DNA of 64,000 nt from Geoalkalibacter halelectricus (GCF_025263685.1 NZ_CP092109.1:2481001-2545000), one strand, 5' to 3'; positions 26,591-35,828 are shown, counted from the first letter of the stretch. Notes: generated from the letters alone by a model not told the origin. Numbers and translations: made by a program.

Positions 26591-28738
26591 ATGCGGATTA
26601 CGCTGGCATACAACCTCAGAGGTGAAGATACCGAGGCGCAGGCCGAGTTGTTGACCGAAGAGGACGTGGAGCGAGTTTTTGATGCCTTAAAGTCCCTCGG
26701 TCATGCGGTCGTGCCCATTGAGGTATCAGGTTCGCCCGACGACATCATCGACGGTTTGGTCGATTCCCGACCTGATCTTATCTTTAACGTTGCCGAAGGC
26801 ATCGAAGGGCAGATGCGCGAAGCCTTTTATCCGGCAATCTATAAGCATCTCGGACTTCCCTTTACAGGCGGCGGCAGTGGATTGCTGCTGGTCGATCTGG
26901 ATAAAAGATTGTGTGGAAAGCTTTTGTCGGTACGCGGCATCCGGGTCCCCCGGGGACTCGTGCTTACCCCGAGGAAATCTGCGATACCGGATTACCTGCG
27001 GTATCCCCTTTTCATCAAACCCAACTATGAAGGTTCGGGCAAGGGGATTCATCAGGATTCGGTAGCCGATACTCAGGAACAGGCTGCTCGGACCATCGAA
27101 AAACTGTTGCGCGTGTATCCCCAGGGAGTATGCGTGGAGGAGTTTATTCGCGGTCGGGAACTCACGGTACCGATGCTCGAAAGCTGGCCGGGGCGTCTTC
27201 TCGGGATCGTGGAGCACAGCTTTCCAGGGGCTGGGCACAACATCTACGACTATGAACTCAAGCACAGCCGACCGGAGGAGGGGCGGGTACAGGTGCACTG
27301 TCCCCCGAAGCTTAGCCCGCAGGAGGAAATGGCGGTTTTCTCCCTGGCCGAGCGGGTTTTTCAGGTCATGGTCTGTCCGGATTTCGGGCGCGTCGACATG
27401 CGGCTGTCCGAAGACGGAACACCTTTTTTTATCGAAATCAATCCTTTGCCTTCCCTGCATCCCGAATATTCTCTCATGTGCGCAGCTCGGGCAAAGGGGC
27501 TTGAATACACCGAGGTGATCGAGAGAATCGTACGTTCGGCAGCTCGCCGCTATGGATTGCCCTTGGGCGAGAAAAAGATCTTCGCCGGACGCCCGGAGGA
27601 AAAGCCCGACGCCTGTAGAAAATTCGATATCGGCATCGGCCGTTTTGCACAGGGGAAATACAATGCCATCACCGATGTGGAGGGTGTCAAGGTCGGACAT
27701 GTGACCCAGGTGCGCGATGACGTTCCGGCGCCGGATGAAAGCGGCAAGACCACCAGCGTGCGAACCGGGGTGACCGCCATCGTTCCTGAATTCGGGGATA
27801 TTTTCAACAATCACCTGCCGTCCGGCGGGTTCATTCTCAACGGTATCGGCGAAATGTCAGGATTGACCCAGGCCATGGAATGGGGCTGGTTGGAAACGCC
27901 CATCCTGCTGACCAACACCATGTCGGTGGGGGCGGTGCACAGCGGCATTATTCGGCACATGATCGATCGACATCCGGAATTGGGCCGCAAGGTCGATGTG
28001 ATTATCCCCGTCGTCGCCGAGACCAGCGATGCTTTCCTCAACGACGTGCGCGTCTTCAGCAATACGCCCGAGCATGCCCTGGAGGCCATTCGCAAGGCAG
28101 TCGGCGGGGAGGTGGAGCAGGGATCCGTCGGCGCCGGAACCGGCTTAATCTCGTTTGATTTTTCCGGCGGCATCGGCAGTTCGTCTCGACGCCTGCCCGC
28201 GGAGGGTTCGGGCTACACGGTGGGTGTACTGGTTCAGTCGAACTTCGGCAGAATGCGCAATTTGACCGTCGACGGAGCGGTGGTGGGACGTGAGCTCGAT
28301 CCGCTCTTTCCCTATGATCAGCGGCGGGGCATCAGCTATGGTTCCGTGATCGTCGTTGTCGCAACGAATGCGCCGTTGCTCTCGGCGCAGCTCAATCGTC
28401 TGGCCAAACGCGCCGCCTTGGGACTGGGGCGGGTGGGGAGCTATGCGGCGACCACCAGCGGCGAGATCATCTTTGCCTTCAGCACGGCCAATCGCACCAC
28501 CCGCGAAGCTAAGGAGAGCCCGGATCTGCTCAGCCTGGACTTTGTCGGCGACAGAGTCGTCAATTTGCTTTACGAGGCGGTAATCGAAGCGACGGAAGAG
28601 GCCGTGCTCAACGCCATGTTTTACTCGGCCGGCATGAGCGGCCGCAAAGGCAGGTATGCGCCCCCCATCCCTCGGGAACTGGTGCGGGAAATTCTGGCCG
28701 CCGCGAAGGCCGGACGCGTAAAGGCTGAGAACGGTTGA
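26591..28738 (+). CDS. ATP-grasp ligase fused to DmpA/P1-family (S58) self-cleaving aminopeptidase
   Basis: A single frame of 715 residues with two opposed activities. Residues 1-330 are a D-Ala-D-Ala ligase-like ATP-grasp: an N-terminal pre-ATP domain, FIKPNYEGSGKGI (141-153), EEFIRGRELTV, and metal residues in FFIEINPLPSLHPEYS (Glu282, Asn284). Residues about 345-715 are an S58 peptidase of the DmpA/BapA type, with GVTAIVP, SVGAVHSG and the self-cleavage site Gly511-Ser512 in QGSVGAGTG, where Ser512 would become the N-terminal nucleophile of the beta chain. Such enzymes cut N-terminal D- or beta-amino acids. Cleavage would leave the ligase joined to the alpha chain. The start follows AAAGGAGG. 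No frame signal suggests two separate genes. Substrate unknown; joint making and trimming of a D- or beta-amino-acid peptide is inferred. Confidence 0.9.
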   Translation: MRITLAYNLRGEDTEAQAELLTEEDVERVFDALKSLGHAVVPIEVSGSPDDIIDGLVDSRPDLIFNVAEGIEGQMREAFYPAIYKHLGLPFTGGGSGLLLVDLDKRLCGKLLSVRGIRVPRGLVLTPRKSAIPDYLRYPLFIKPNYEGSGKGIHQDSVADTQEQAARTIEKLLRVYPQGVCVEEFIRGRELTVPMLESWPGRLLGIVEHSFPGAGHNIYDYELKHSRPEEGRVQVHCPPKLSPQEEMAVFSLAERVFQVMVCPDFGRVDMRLSEDGTPFFIEINPLPSLHPEYSLMCAARAKGLEYTEVIERIVRSAARRYGLPLGEKKIFAGRPEEKPDACRKFDIGIGRFAQGKYNAITDVEGVKVGHVTQVRDDVPAPDESGKTTSVRTGVTAIVPEFGDIFNNHLPSGGFILNGIGEMSGLTQAMEWGWLETPILLTNTMSVGAVHSGIIRHMIDRHPELGRKVDVIIPVVAETSDAFLNDVRVFSNTPEHALEAIRKAVGGEVEQGSVGAGTGLISFDFSGGIGSSSRRLPAEGSGYTVGVLVQSNFGRMRNLTVDGAVVGRELDPLFPYDQRRGISYGSVIVVVATNAPLLSAQLNRLAKRAALGLGRVGSYAATTSGEIIFAFSTANRTTREAKESPDLLSLDFVGDRVVNLLYEAVIEATEEAVLNAMFYSAGMSGRKGRYAPPIPRELVREILAAAKAGRVKAENG

Positions 28739-28805
28739 ATCCTGAAGATTTTAAGTCCTGCACTGATTTGGTCCGCACGGCCACGGCGATGCGGAGAAAA
28801 TAACA

Positions 28806-30455
28806 TTATTCGGGCGCCACTAAAAAGGCATGCGCTGCAGCCTCATCTTCGGTGAAGGTCAGACTGGGGCGGGCATCGTTGCCTTGACGCAGGCGCAGGG
28901 AACCTTTCCATTTCTCGTCGTCCTGCGCAGGATGATCGCTGCGGTAGTGGGCCCCGCGGCTTTCCCGGCGCATTTCGGCGGCAAGCAGCAGCGGTCGGGC
29001 GATGCAGAGCTGGTTGCGCAGGGTCAGCCATCGCCGCGCGGACTGAATTCGACTAAGGGCGGTGAATTGTATTTCAATTCGATCCAGCTCTTGCTGCCCC
29101 CGTCTCAAGCCGGCTTCGCTGCGCACCACCCCGGCATGATCCCAGAGCAGGCGCGGCAGGCTTGTGGCCATATCCGCAAAATCCGCAGCTGATGATTCGC
29201 ACGGGGGAAGGTTGGGTCGCGTCGGCGGTAGGTCAACTGTTTCCTGCGGTATCTGGGACGCCGAGCGCCCGGCGATGCATCCGAAAACAGCCGCTTCCAT
29301 CAGAGCGTTGCCGCCCAGGCGATTGGCCCCGTGCACACCGCCGGTCACCTCACCGGCGGCGAACAGACCGGGTAGGGTGGTGGCCGCCTTCTCGTCGATG
29401 GTCACCCCACCCATGAGAAAATGCACGCTGACACCGACGCTGACCGGCGTGCGGGACAGATCGCAGCCGTAGCGCGCCGACAATTCCCATAACCCGCGAT
29501 AACGGGATTGGGCAATCTGTGTCGCCACCCCTGTCAGATCGAGATGCACGCCGCCGTCGATGCCTTGTCCTGCACGTACTTCGTCGTCAATGGCGCGCGC
29601 CATGGTGTCGCGGGTCGCCGTGGTTTCTCCCTCAGGACAGATTCTGAGTAGAAAACGCTCGCCCTTGCTGTTGCGCAGCACTGCGCCGTCGCTGAAAAGT
29701 GTCGTCGGAAAAATGATGCGTGCCGGAGCGATTCCCATAAGTGGGTGAAACTGCACGAATTCCAGATCGCGTAACTCCGCTCCGGCCCGGTAGGCCAGGG
29801 CAAGCCCGTCTCCCGTGACATCGTTGGTGTTGTTGGTGCGGGAAAAAAGCCTTCCGCCGCCGCCGCTTGCAAGGATGACGGCAGAGGCGCTGATCTGCAT
29901 GAAATCCCCTCGCCCGTCGAGAATCAGGGCACCTCGGACTCGACCTCCTGCGACTTCAATATCCATGGCCTGGGCGTTCTCCAGAAATCGCACGCCGATG
30001 TTTTGCGCGATTGCAAGCAGAGGCAGAGACAGGGCCAGCCCCGCAGTTTGCACCGGATACCCTGTCATCTCGACGGTCAGGGTACGCGGGCGGCTGTGGC
30101 CCGGATTCATCTGGCGCAAAAGCCGATTTTCACGATGCATAAAGCGGATGCCGCATTCTGCGAGAAATCCGATGGTTGCGCGGGACTCCCGCGCCAGGCA
30201 CAACGCCAGCCTGGGATCGCCGATGCCGCGCCCCCCACGGACGATGTCGGCGGCGAAAAGCTCGGCAGAATCTTCATCGGAATCGGACAGTGCCGAAATG
30301 TTGCCCGCCGCCATGATGGTGCTGCCGCTGCGCCCGGCCCGGCTTTTACTCAGCAGCAGCACCTCGCGTCCTGCACGGCGTGCCTCGATGGCCGCGCAGA
30401 GACCGGCAAGCCCTCCACCGATGACCAGAATGTCGGTTTGGATTTTTTTCATCAT
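28806..30455 (-). CDS. FAD-dependent oxidoreductase, L-aspartate oxidase/fumarate reductase flavoprotein family
   Basis: A 549-residue flavoprotein. The FAD-binding fold is at the N-terminus (DILVIGGGLAGLCAAIEARR, then SKSRAGRSGSTIMAAG), with NTNDVTGDGLALAYRAGAE and the capping domain in the middle (HFLMGGVTIDE), GLFAAGEVTGGVHGANRLGGNALMEAAVFG, and a C-terminal helical domain ending RRESRGAHYRSDHP, shared with SdhA, FrdA, NadB and AprA. No iron-sulfur or membrane partner is adjacent, so it could be a soluble NadB-like oxidase or a fumarate reductase-like enzyme. It converges on the ATP-grasp/DmpA gene, 67 bp apart. Confidence 0.85.
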   Translation of the reverse strand: MMKKIQTDILVIGGGLAGLCAAIEARRAGREVLLLSKSRAGRSGSTIMAAGNISALSDSDEDSAELFAADIVRGGRGIGDPRLALCLARESRATIGFLAECGIRFMHRENRLLRQMNPGHSRPRTLTVEMTGYPVQTAGLALSLPLLAIAQNIGVRFLENAQAMDIEVAGGRVRGALILDGRGDFMQISASAVILASGGGGRLFSRTNNTNDVTGDGLALAYRAGAELRDLEFVQFHPLMGIAPARIIFPTTLFSDGAVLRNSKGERFLLRICPEGETTATRDTMARAIDDEVRAGQGIDGGVHLDLTGVATQIAQSRYRGLWELSARYGCDLSRTPVSVGVSVHFLMGGVTIDEKAATTLPGLFAAGEVTGGVHGANRLGGNALMEAAVFGCIAGRSASQIPQETVDLPPTRPNLPPCESSAADFADMATSLPRLLWDHAGVVRSEAGLRRGQQELDRIEIQFTALSRIQSARRWLTLRNQLCIARPLLLAAEMRRESRGAHYRSDHPAQDDEKWKGSLRLRQGNDARPSLTFTEDEAAAHAFLVAPE

Positions 30456-30688
30456 TTTAACCCCGTTGGATCTGAAGGAAAATCTTGCTCAATATAGCGC
30501 TCTTTTCTTGAAAGCGGCAAGCCGTCCTGATCGTGCGAACACCTTGGCGGGAGCGAATAAAACCGAAAGTTTGACCCATTTCAGTGGTCCGCTAAACTTT
30601 ACATAGCAGGCTTGGTTGAGCGATTCGACCCACATCCTCGCTGCAAAACCAAAGGTGTCGGGGCGGATTCCAGAAAGGAGTCAGAACC

Positions 30689-31690
30689 ATGTTAGGTTTG
30701 GCGTCCAAATTTATCGTTCTTGCGATGTTCGTGTTTTTTGCGCTGCCGGTTGCTCTTGTCGAGAGCAGTGATGCGACACTGGAAATTACCGAATGGCAGG
30801 TGCCGTGGAACAACACCCGCCCCCGTGACCCCTGGTACGGCCCGGACGGAAAAGTCTGGTTTGTCGGCCAGGTGGGGCACTATGTGGCGACTCTTGATCC
30901 CGAATCCGGGGAATTCAAGCGGTTCGACCTGGAAGAGGGAGCGGGACCCCACACGGTGATCGTCGATGGGGAGGGCGCTTGGTATGCCGGCAACCGCGTG
31001 CAGCATATCGGACTGATCGATCTTCACATGAAAGCCAGGGAGATTTATTGGCTCCCCGGGGAAGGAGAGCGTGATCCGCATACTATGGCTTTTACCAAAG
31101 CGGGCGATATCTGGTTTACCGTTCAGCATGGCAATCAGGTTGGGTTTATGCATCGTGAGACGCGTGAAATAAACCTTTACGACATGAAAACCTCGCGATC
31201 TCGCCCCTACGGCTTGGTGTTGGACGCTCGGGACCGGCCGTGGATCGTGCTGTTTGGGACCAATGCCCTGGCAACCATCGACCCGGAAACGCGGCAGGTC
31301 GAAGAAATCAGATTGCCGCGCAGTGAAGCACGGCCCCGCCGGCTTGCCGTGACTGCCGATGGCATGATCTGGTATGTGGATTATGCACGGGGCTATCTGG
31401 GCCGCTACGATCCGCAGACCCGGGCCATCGCCGAATGGCGGGCCCCCGCCGCCCAGGATTCGGGCCCTTATGCCATGGGCGCCGACGGAGAGGGGCGGTT
31501 GTGGTTCGTCGAAACGGGTGTGTTCCCCAATCGTTTTGTCGGCTTTGATCCGCAAACCCAAACCTTCACCCCGCCTATAACCATCGGCAGCGGCGGTCGG
31601 GTGGTGCGCCACATGATGTTTCATTCAGGCACCAACAGCTTCTGGTTCGGAACGGATACCGACACCATCGGCCGGGCGCAGGTGAAGTGA
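30689..31690 (+). CDS. Exported Vgb-like (streptogramin lyase family) beta-propeller protein
   Basis: A 333-residue protein with a signal peptide (FVFFALPVALVESSDA) and repeated propeller blades of the Vgb/SMP-30 type: YGPDGKVWFVGQVGHYVATL, DIWFTVQHGNQVGFM, MIWYVDYARGYLGRYDP, and a last blade GRLWFVETG. Cytoplasmic Vgb inactivates streptogramin B; an exported copy in an environmental anaerobe more likely has another lyase or binding role. A candidate promoter TTGACC (30571-30576) lies about 115 bp upstream, and AAAGGAG precedes the ATG. It appears to be monocistronic. Confidence 0.8.
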   Translation: MLGLASKFIVLAMFVFFALPVALVESSDATLEITEWQVPWNNTRPRDPWYGPDGKVWFVGQVGHYVATLDPESGEFKRFDLEEGAGPHTVIVDGEGAWYAGNRVQHIGLIDLHMKAREIYWLPGEGERDPHTMAFTKAGDIWFTVQHGNQVGFMHRETREINLYDMKTSRSRPYGLVLDARDRPWIVLFGTNALATIDPETRQVEEIRLPRSEARPRRLAVTADGMIWYVDYARGYLGRYDPQTRAIAEWRAPAAQDSGPYAMGADGEGRLWFVETGVFPNRFVGFDPQTQTFTPPITIGSGGRVVRHMMFHSGTNSFWFGTDTDTIGRAQVK

Positions 31691-31897
31691 TGAAAATCCT
31701 TAAATGCCACGTAATTCGGCGCGGTGTATAATAAAAAGTAGGAAAGGAAGAAACCTTTGCCCTGCGGATGTTGATGTGCGGCCTGCCCCGAGGGGGTGCA
31801 TGGCCAGGGCAGAAAAATCAAGGAGTTGTCTCTTCCCTCGGGGGTCGAATCGCGGTGAACATCACCGGACGAGAGAGCTGCTCAAGGGAGATGCATC

Positions 31898-32956
31898 ATG
31901 AAACGAATGGTCCTTTTGCTGGTGGTTTTGGTGGGGGCCATGTTCGGATATCTGTCCGCTTGGGGACAGGAATATGGCGCCATGCTCAACAACACCGAGC
32001 AGCAGGCCATGGCGGAGACTTTTCAGTATGCCCTGGAGTACAACCGACTCAATGAGGCCTCTGCTTGGGTGAACCCGGATACGGGACGCTCGGGAACCGT
32101 AGTGCCGGTGAGAACCTTGCCCAGCGCCGGCGGCCGCTACTGTCGGGAATTTCTCACCACCATCATCGTGGGCGGTGCGGAAGAGCAGGCCTACGGCACG
32201 GCTTGTCGAGAGCCGGACGGTTCTTGGGTGGTGGTGTCCGATGAAATGGCTCCGGAGAGCCTGCGGGTGGTCGAAAAAGTGATTGAAAGGCATTATTACC
32301 ATCCCTACGGATACCGGGATTGGTATGCCTATCATCCCTATTATTTCCATCCCTGGTATCACAGCCCCCGGGTCTTCTTCAGTTTCAACATTGTCCATTT
32401 CGTCGGCACGCGGCGCATCAAAGCCCATCCCTTCCATTTTCACGCGATTCAACATCCCGGCAGCGGAAAAATCGTGCGCGGCAAACCTGCGGACGGCATC
32501 ATCCGCTCGCATCCGGGGCGCACCGAACGCCGTGAACGGGTAGATTTCCGTGACCGAAGGCATGAACGCCGCGAACGGGTGGATTTCCGTGACCAACGGC
32601 ATGAACGCCGCAGGTCGGTTGATAGCACCTTGCGCTCGGGTGGACCGGCGCGGTCTGATCGTCACTTCCGGTCGCATCCCGGTGGGCGGGATGTGCGCCG
32701 CGGCTCGGACGAGCGGCTGATGAGGCCGCGTTCAGGCCGCAGCGGGACGAGAAGCGTCGAAGGACGGCGGGATCGGCGCGGCTTCTCCGGAGATCGGGGA
32801 GTTCAGACCCGCGGTGGCCGCGGCGGAAGCCGTGAATTCCACCAACGTCGCGAATTCCGTGACCGTTCGGGCTTCGAGGGCAGTCGCCCGGCGCGCGGCG
32901 GGCAGCTGCGCCAGGGCGGACGAGGCGATGGCGGCGGACGGTCCGGGCGGCGCTGA
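31898..32956 (+). CDS. Secreted protein with RT0821-type surface domain and arginine-rich tail
   Basis: A 352-residue protein with a signal peptide ending near residue 23. Residues about 30-130 match the RT0821/Lpp0805 surface-protein domain (NPDTGRSGTVVPVRT, GRYCREF, GGAEEQAYGTACREPDGSW). A His/Tyr-rich stretch follows (HYYHPYGYRDWYAYHPYYFH), then a very basic Arg-rich tail of about 170 residues. The tail contains a 39 bp tandem repeat (32525-32563 and 32564-32602) encoding ERRERVDFRDRRH-like units. The basic tail may bind nucleic acid, anionic polysaccharide or the cell surface. No function is known. CAAGGGAG precedes the ATG. Confidence 0.72.
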   Translation: MKRMVLLLVVLVGAMFGYLSAWGQEYGAMLNNTEQQAMAETFQYALEYNRLNEASAWVNPDTGRSGTVVPVRTLPSAGGRYCREFLTTIIVGGAEEQAYGTACREPDGSWVVVSDEMAPESLRVVEKVIERHYYHPYGYRDWYAYHPYYFHPWYHSPRVFFSFNIVHFVGTRRIKAHPFHFHAIQHPGSGKIVRGKPADGIIRSHPGRTERRERVDFRDRRHERRERVDFRDQRHERRRSVDSTLRSGGPARSDRHFRSHPGGRDVRRGSDERLMRPRSGRSGTRSVEGRRDRRGFSGDRGVQTRGGRGGSREFHQRREFRDRSGFEGSRPARGGQLRQGGRGDGGGRSGRR

Positions 32957-32975
32957 TAACGAAAAGGGTTTGCTC

Positions 32976-33605
32976 ATGGCTGAGAGTCATACCACCCAGA
33001 TGAATGGAGAAACGAAGGAGGGAGTTTTGCGATTCTGGTTCGGGGAGGGGAGTGCGCAGGCGGTGCCGGACAAAGAGCGCCTGCGCTTCTGGTTCAACGG
33101 CGGAGAGCGCGTTGATGGATTGATTCGTGAGCGCTATGCGGTTTTGGTGGAGCAGGGTGGGCGAGGTTCCTTGGACGGGTGGCTGGATACGCCGCGCGGC
33201 ACCCTTGCGCTGATCGTCCTGCTGGATCAGTTCCCGCGCAATATCTATCGTGGCAGTGCGCGCGCCTATGCCTTTGACGAGCGGGCTCTCGCGGCGTGCC
33301 GCGAAGGTCAGGCAAAGGGCTGGGATGAGTTACTTTCGCCCCTGGAGCGGGCGTTTTTCTATTTGCCCCTGGAGCACGCCGAGGATCTCGCCGCCCAGGA
33401 GCGCTCCGTTGCGCTTTTCGCTCGCCTGCTCGACCAGGCGGAAACTCCCCTGCGCGAGGTCTGTGCCGGGTTTTACGATTATGCCGTACGGCATCGCGAC
33501 GTCATTGCCCGCTTCGGGCGCTTTCCCCACCGCAATCACGTCCTGGGACGTGATTCAACCCCGGAAGAAATCGAATTTCTCCAACAGCCCGGCTCATCCT
33601 TTTGA
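32976..33605 (+). CDS. DUF924 family protein
   Basis: A 209-residue helical protein of the DUF924 (TPR-like) family. The marks are VLRFWFGEG and RLRFWFNGG near the start, then LALIVLLDQFPRNIYRG, FFYLPLEHAEDLAAQERSV and FGRFPHRNHVLGR. Function is not established in the family. The ATG at 32976 is 19 bp after the surface-protein stop, so the two may share a transcript. A second in-frame ATG at 33001 is possible. Its end overlaps the convergent gamma-glutamylcyclotransferase-like gene by 12 bp. Confidence 0.88.
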   Translation: MAESHTTQMNGETKEGVLRFWFGEGSAQAVPDKERLRFWFNGGERVDGLIRERYAVLVEQGGRGSLDGWLDTPRGTLALIVLLDQFPRNIYRGSARAYAFDERALAACREGQAKGWDELLSPLERAFFYLPLEHAEDLAAQERSVALFARLLDQAETPLREVCAGFYDYAVRHRDVIARFGRFPHRNHVLGRDSTPEEIEFLQQPGSSF

Positions 33606-34019
33606 GTGCTTAAAATCGCCGCCGGCGATCCTGCGACCCACCACCTGCGCACAGTTCCAGTAATAGACCCAGGCACGTTCCTCGCTGCCGTCGGCCAGCC
33701 TGACGAGGGCTGCGCGGCGCACATAGACGCTGTCTTTTTCGTTGGCCGGATCGTATTCCTCCAAGGCGTCCAGGGCTTTAAGGGTCGTTGTGTAATGGGC
33801 CGGGGCGATGCGGATCAGTTCTCCCCACACCCGGCCCTCTCCCTCGATGACATACGGATAGCCGCCATCGGCAACAAAATAGAGCTGCCCGCGGATGGAC
33901 GCGGGAAGTTCCGCCAGAGTGCGTCCGGCGAGATAAGCCGGGTGGTTTTTCTCGCCGGGGCGCAAGGTGCCGTAGACGAAGACCGGCAGGTGTTCAATCA
34001 TTGTGCAAGCTGGGGCCAC
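33594..34019 (-). CDS. Gamma-glutamylcyclotransferase-like (AIG2 family) protein
   Basis: A 141-residue protein with VFVYGTLRPGEKNHPAYL at the N-terminus (the substrate loop YGTLRPG) and a likely catalytic Glu in LDALEEYDP. The fold cyclises gamma-glutamyl amides to 5-oxoproline. The start is either GTG at 34019 (AAGGA upstream) or ATG at 34001, six codons in, which lacks a clear ribosome site. It begins 16 bp after fetB, so it is probably the last gene of that unit. Notably, a 5-oxoprolinase-type pair is encoded elsewhere in the window, but no direct link is shown. Confidence 0.83.
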   Translation of the reverse strand: MAPACTMIEHLPVFVYGTLRPGEKNHPAYLAGRTLAELPASIRGQLYFVADGGYPYVIEGEGRVWGELIRIAPAHYTTTLKALDALEEYDPANEKDSVYVRRAALVRLADGSEERAWVYYWNCAQVVGRRIAGGDFKHSKG

Positions 34020-34035
34020 GTTGGATCCTTGCCCG

Positions 34036-34833
34036 TCAGGGCCGGTCGGCGGGGAACAAACCAGGGTCGAGGGTGCCGTGAGGCGTAAAGTTGCGCTGCG
34101 CCGTCAAGCGGATGGCAAGCAGGACGGTGATCGCCGTGCCGACATAGATGGCGATCATGATGGCGATCTGGTATTTGATTGCCGTCATGGGGTCGCCACC
34201 GCCGAGAATCACCCCGGTCATCATGCCCGGCAGGGACACCAGGCCGATTGTGGCCATGGTGGCGATGGTCGGAGCCAGGGCGGCCTGAAGGGCCTCGCGG
34301 GTGAAGGGCAGCAGCGCTTCCTTGAGGTTTGCGCCCTGGGCCAGGGAGAGCAGATAGGCTTTTTCGTTTTCCTGCAAGGATTCGTAAAAGGTGCGGATGC
34401 CGATGATGTCGGCGCGCAGGCAGTTGCCCAAAATCATGCCGCCGATGGGGATGATGTATTGCGCGCTCCAGGCCTCGGTCCCGCCGAGCACCAGGCCGAC
34501 GAAAAACGCCAAGGGGATGAAGGTGCCTGCCGCAAGCGCCCAGAACAGCCCGCCGGCCAGGCGACTGATGCGCAGCCGGCAGCCGCGGGCGATGGACAGG
34601 TCGGCGACCAGGATCATCACCATCACCCAGGCGCCGGTCAGCCAGAAGTTGTCGAGGTCGAAAATGACCTGCAGATAAAAGCCCACGAACAGAAGTTGCA
34701 GGGTCATGCGCGCCACGGCGCTGAGCGTATCGCCCAGCATGGGCAGGCGCATCCAAATGATGATGCCCAGGGGGATGGCGAGCAGGCCGTAGCCGGCAAT
34801 CAGACGCCAGATGCTGATGTCGATGATATTCAT
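34036..34833 (-). CDS. fetB: FetB-like ABC transporter permease (UPF0014)
   Basis: A 265-residue membrane protein with about seven helices of the UPF0014/YbbM type. Family marks are LQLLFVGFYLQVIF, GMILGNCLRADI and LVSLPGMMTGVILGGGDPM. In E. coli FetAB exports iron and protects against oxidative stress; the same role is likely here. Its start overlaps the end of the ATPase gene by 4 bp. It lies in a minus-strand unit with a PadR regulator and the chromate transporter gene. Confidence 0.88.
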   Translation of the reverse strand: MNIIDISIWRLIAGYGLLAIPLGIIIWMRLPMLGDTLSAVARMTLQLLFVGFYLQVIFDLDNFWLTGAWVMVMILVADLSIARGCRLRISRLAGGLFWALAAGTFIPLAFFVGLVLGGTEAWSAQYIIPIGGMILGNCLRADIIGIRTFYESLQENEKAYLLSLAQGANLKEALLPFTREALQAALAPTIATMATIGLVSLPGMMTGVILGGGDPMTAIKYQIAIMIAIYVGTAITVLLAIRLTAQRNFTPHGTLDPGLFPADRP

Positions 34834-35483
34834 GCCGCCCCCCGCTCCTGCGCCTTACCCAGATCGAAGGTGGTTTCGGAAAACCCCAACCATTCCTGGT
34901 CATGGGAAATGGAAAGCACCGATAGGTCTGCGCGGGAGCGTAACAGCTCGATGACCGCGTCCCTGGCGCGCGGATCCAGCGCCGAGGATGCCTCGTCGAG
35001 GAGCAGGATCGGACGCTTGAGCAGCAGCGCGCAAATCAGGGCCACCCGCTGTTTTTCGCCGCCGGAGAGATGAGAGATGTCCTTGTCGAGAAGATTGGAG
35101 GCGAGATGCAGGCGCTCAAACAAGGCGGGCACCTGGTGCAGGTTGTCGCGCAAATTGCGGTTGGCGCGGAAACTAAAGGGCTGCTCCAGCAATGTGCGCA
35201 CCTTTCCTTTGCCCATTTCCGGCTCCTGGGCGACATAGGCCAGTTGGGCGCGCAGTTGCCAGACGGATTGAGGCGTGAGCTCTCGGCCGAAAATCCTTAT
35301 GGTTCCCCCTTCGGGCCAGATAAAACCGAGCAGGCAGCGCAGCAGGGTGGACTTGCCGCTTCCCGACCTGCCCATCAAAGTGATTTTTTGGCCTTCTTCA
35401 AGGCTCAGATCCAGGTTGGAGATGATCTGCTGATCGCCGATGCGAACACAGAGCCCTTTTATTTCGATGGCTGGTATTGACAT
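34830..35483 (-). CDS. fetA: FetA-like ABC transporter ATPase
   Basis: A 217-residue ABC ATPase with Walker A GRSGSGKSTL (about 38-47), signature LSGGEKQRVALI, Walker B PILLLDEASSALD and switch His in SISHDQ. It energises the FetB permease encoded next. The N-terminus overlaps the end of the padR gene by 25 bp, indicating tight coupling. Paired with FetB, an iron-export role is the best guess. Confidence 0.88.
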   Translation of the reverse strand: MSIPAIEIKGLCVRIGDQQIISNLDLSLEEGQKITLMGRSGSGKSTLLRCLLGFIWPEGGTIRIFGRELTPQSVWQLRAQLAYVAQEPEMGKGKVRTLLEQPFSFRANRNLRDNLHQVPALFERLHLASNLLDKDISHLSGGEKQRVALICALLLKRPILLLDEASSALDPRARDAVIELLRSRADLSVLSISHDQEWLGFSETTFDLGKAQERGAA

Positions 35484-35827
35484 GAATCCCGGTGGTTCTC
35501 CTCTTTGAGTTCTCGCGCCAGTTCATCCACCTGGCCACTGATATAGGCCAGGATTTCGCGCCCTTTCGGGGTCAGGTAATATTTGCGCGGAGCCTTGGGG
35601 CCGCGTTGTGGATCGACCTCGCTGTGCAGCCAGCCGTTGCTTTCCATGCGCTGCAACATGGGATAAAGCGTGCCCGGACTGACCTCGTAGCCATGGTGAC
35701 GCAACTCGGTGAGCATCCATTGTCCGACCAGTGGCCCCTGGGCGGCGTGGTGAAGAATGTGAACCTTCCAGAAGCCCAGGAGCACTTCTCGGTTAAGAAT
35801 CTTGAAGTCTTCAGCAGTCAAATTCAT
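35459..35827 (-). CDS. PadR-family transcriptional regulator
   Basis: A 122-residue winged-helix regulator: LLGFWKVHILHHAAQGPLVGQWMLTEL for the DNA-binding part (helix-turn-helix at about 20-60), SPGTLYPMLQRMESNGWL for the recognition helix, KYYLTPKGREIL for the wing, and a short C-terminal dimer helix. The ATG at 35827 is preferred to an upstream in-frame start at 35863, because the latter lies inside the promoter. It is directly followed by fetA, fetB and a cyclotransferase gene, and is the likely autorepressor of this unit. Confidence 0.88.
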   Translation of the reverse strand: MNLTAEDFKILNREVLLGFWKVHILHHAAQGPLVGQWMLTELRHHGYEVSPGTLYPMLQRMESNGWLHSEVDPQRGPKAPRKYYLTPKGREILAYISGQVDELARELKEENHRDSCQYQPSK

Positions 35828-35828
35828 A

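Noticed and set aside
30692-31624. 310-codon frame opposite the Vgb-like gene
   Set aside because: It mirrors a well-supported exported propeller protein; high GC makes long antisense frames common here.
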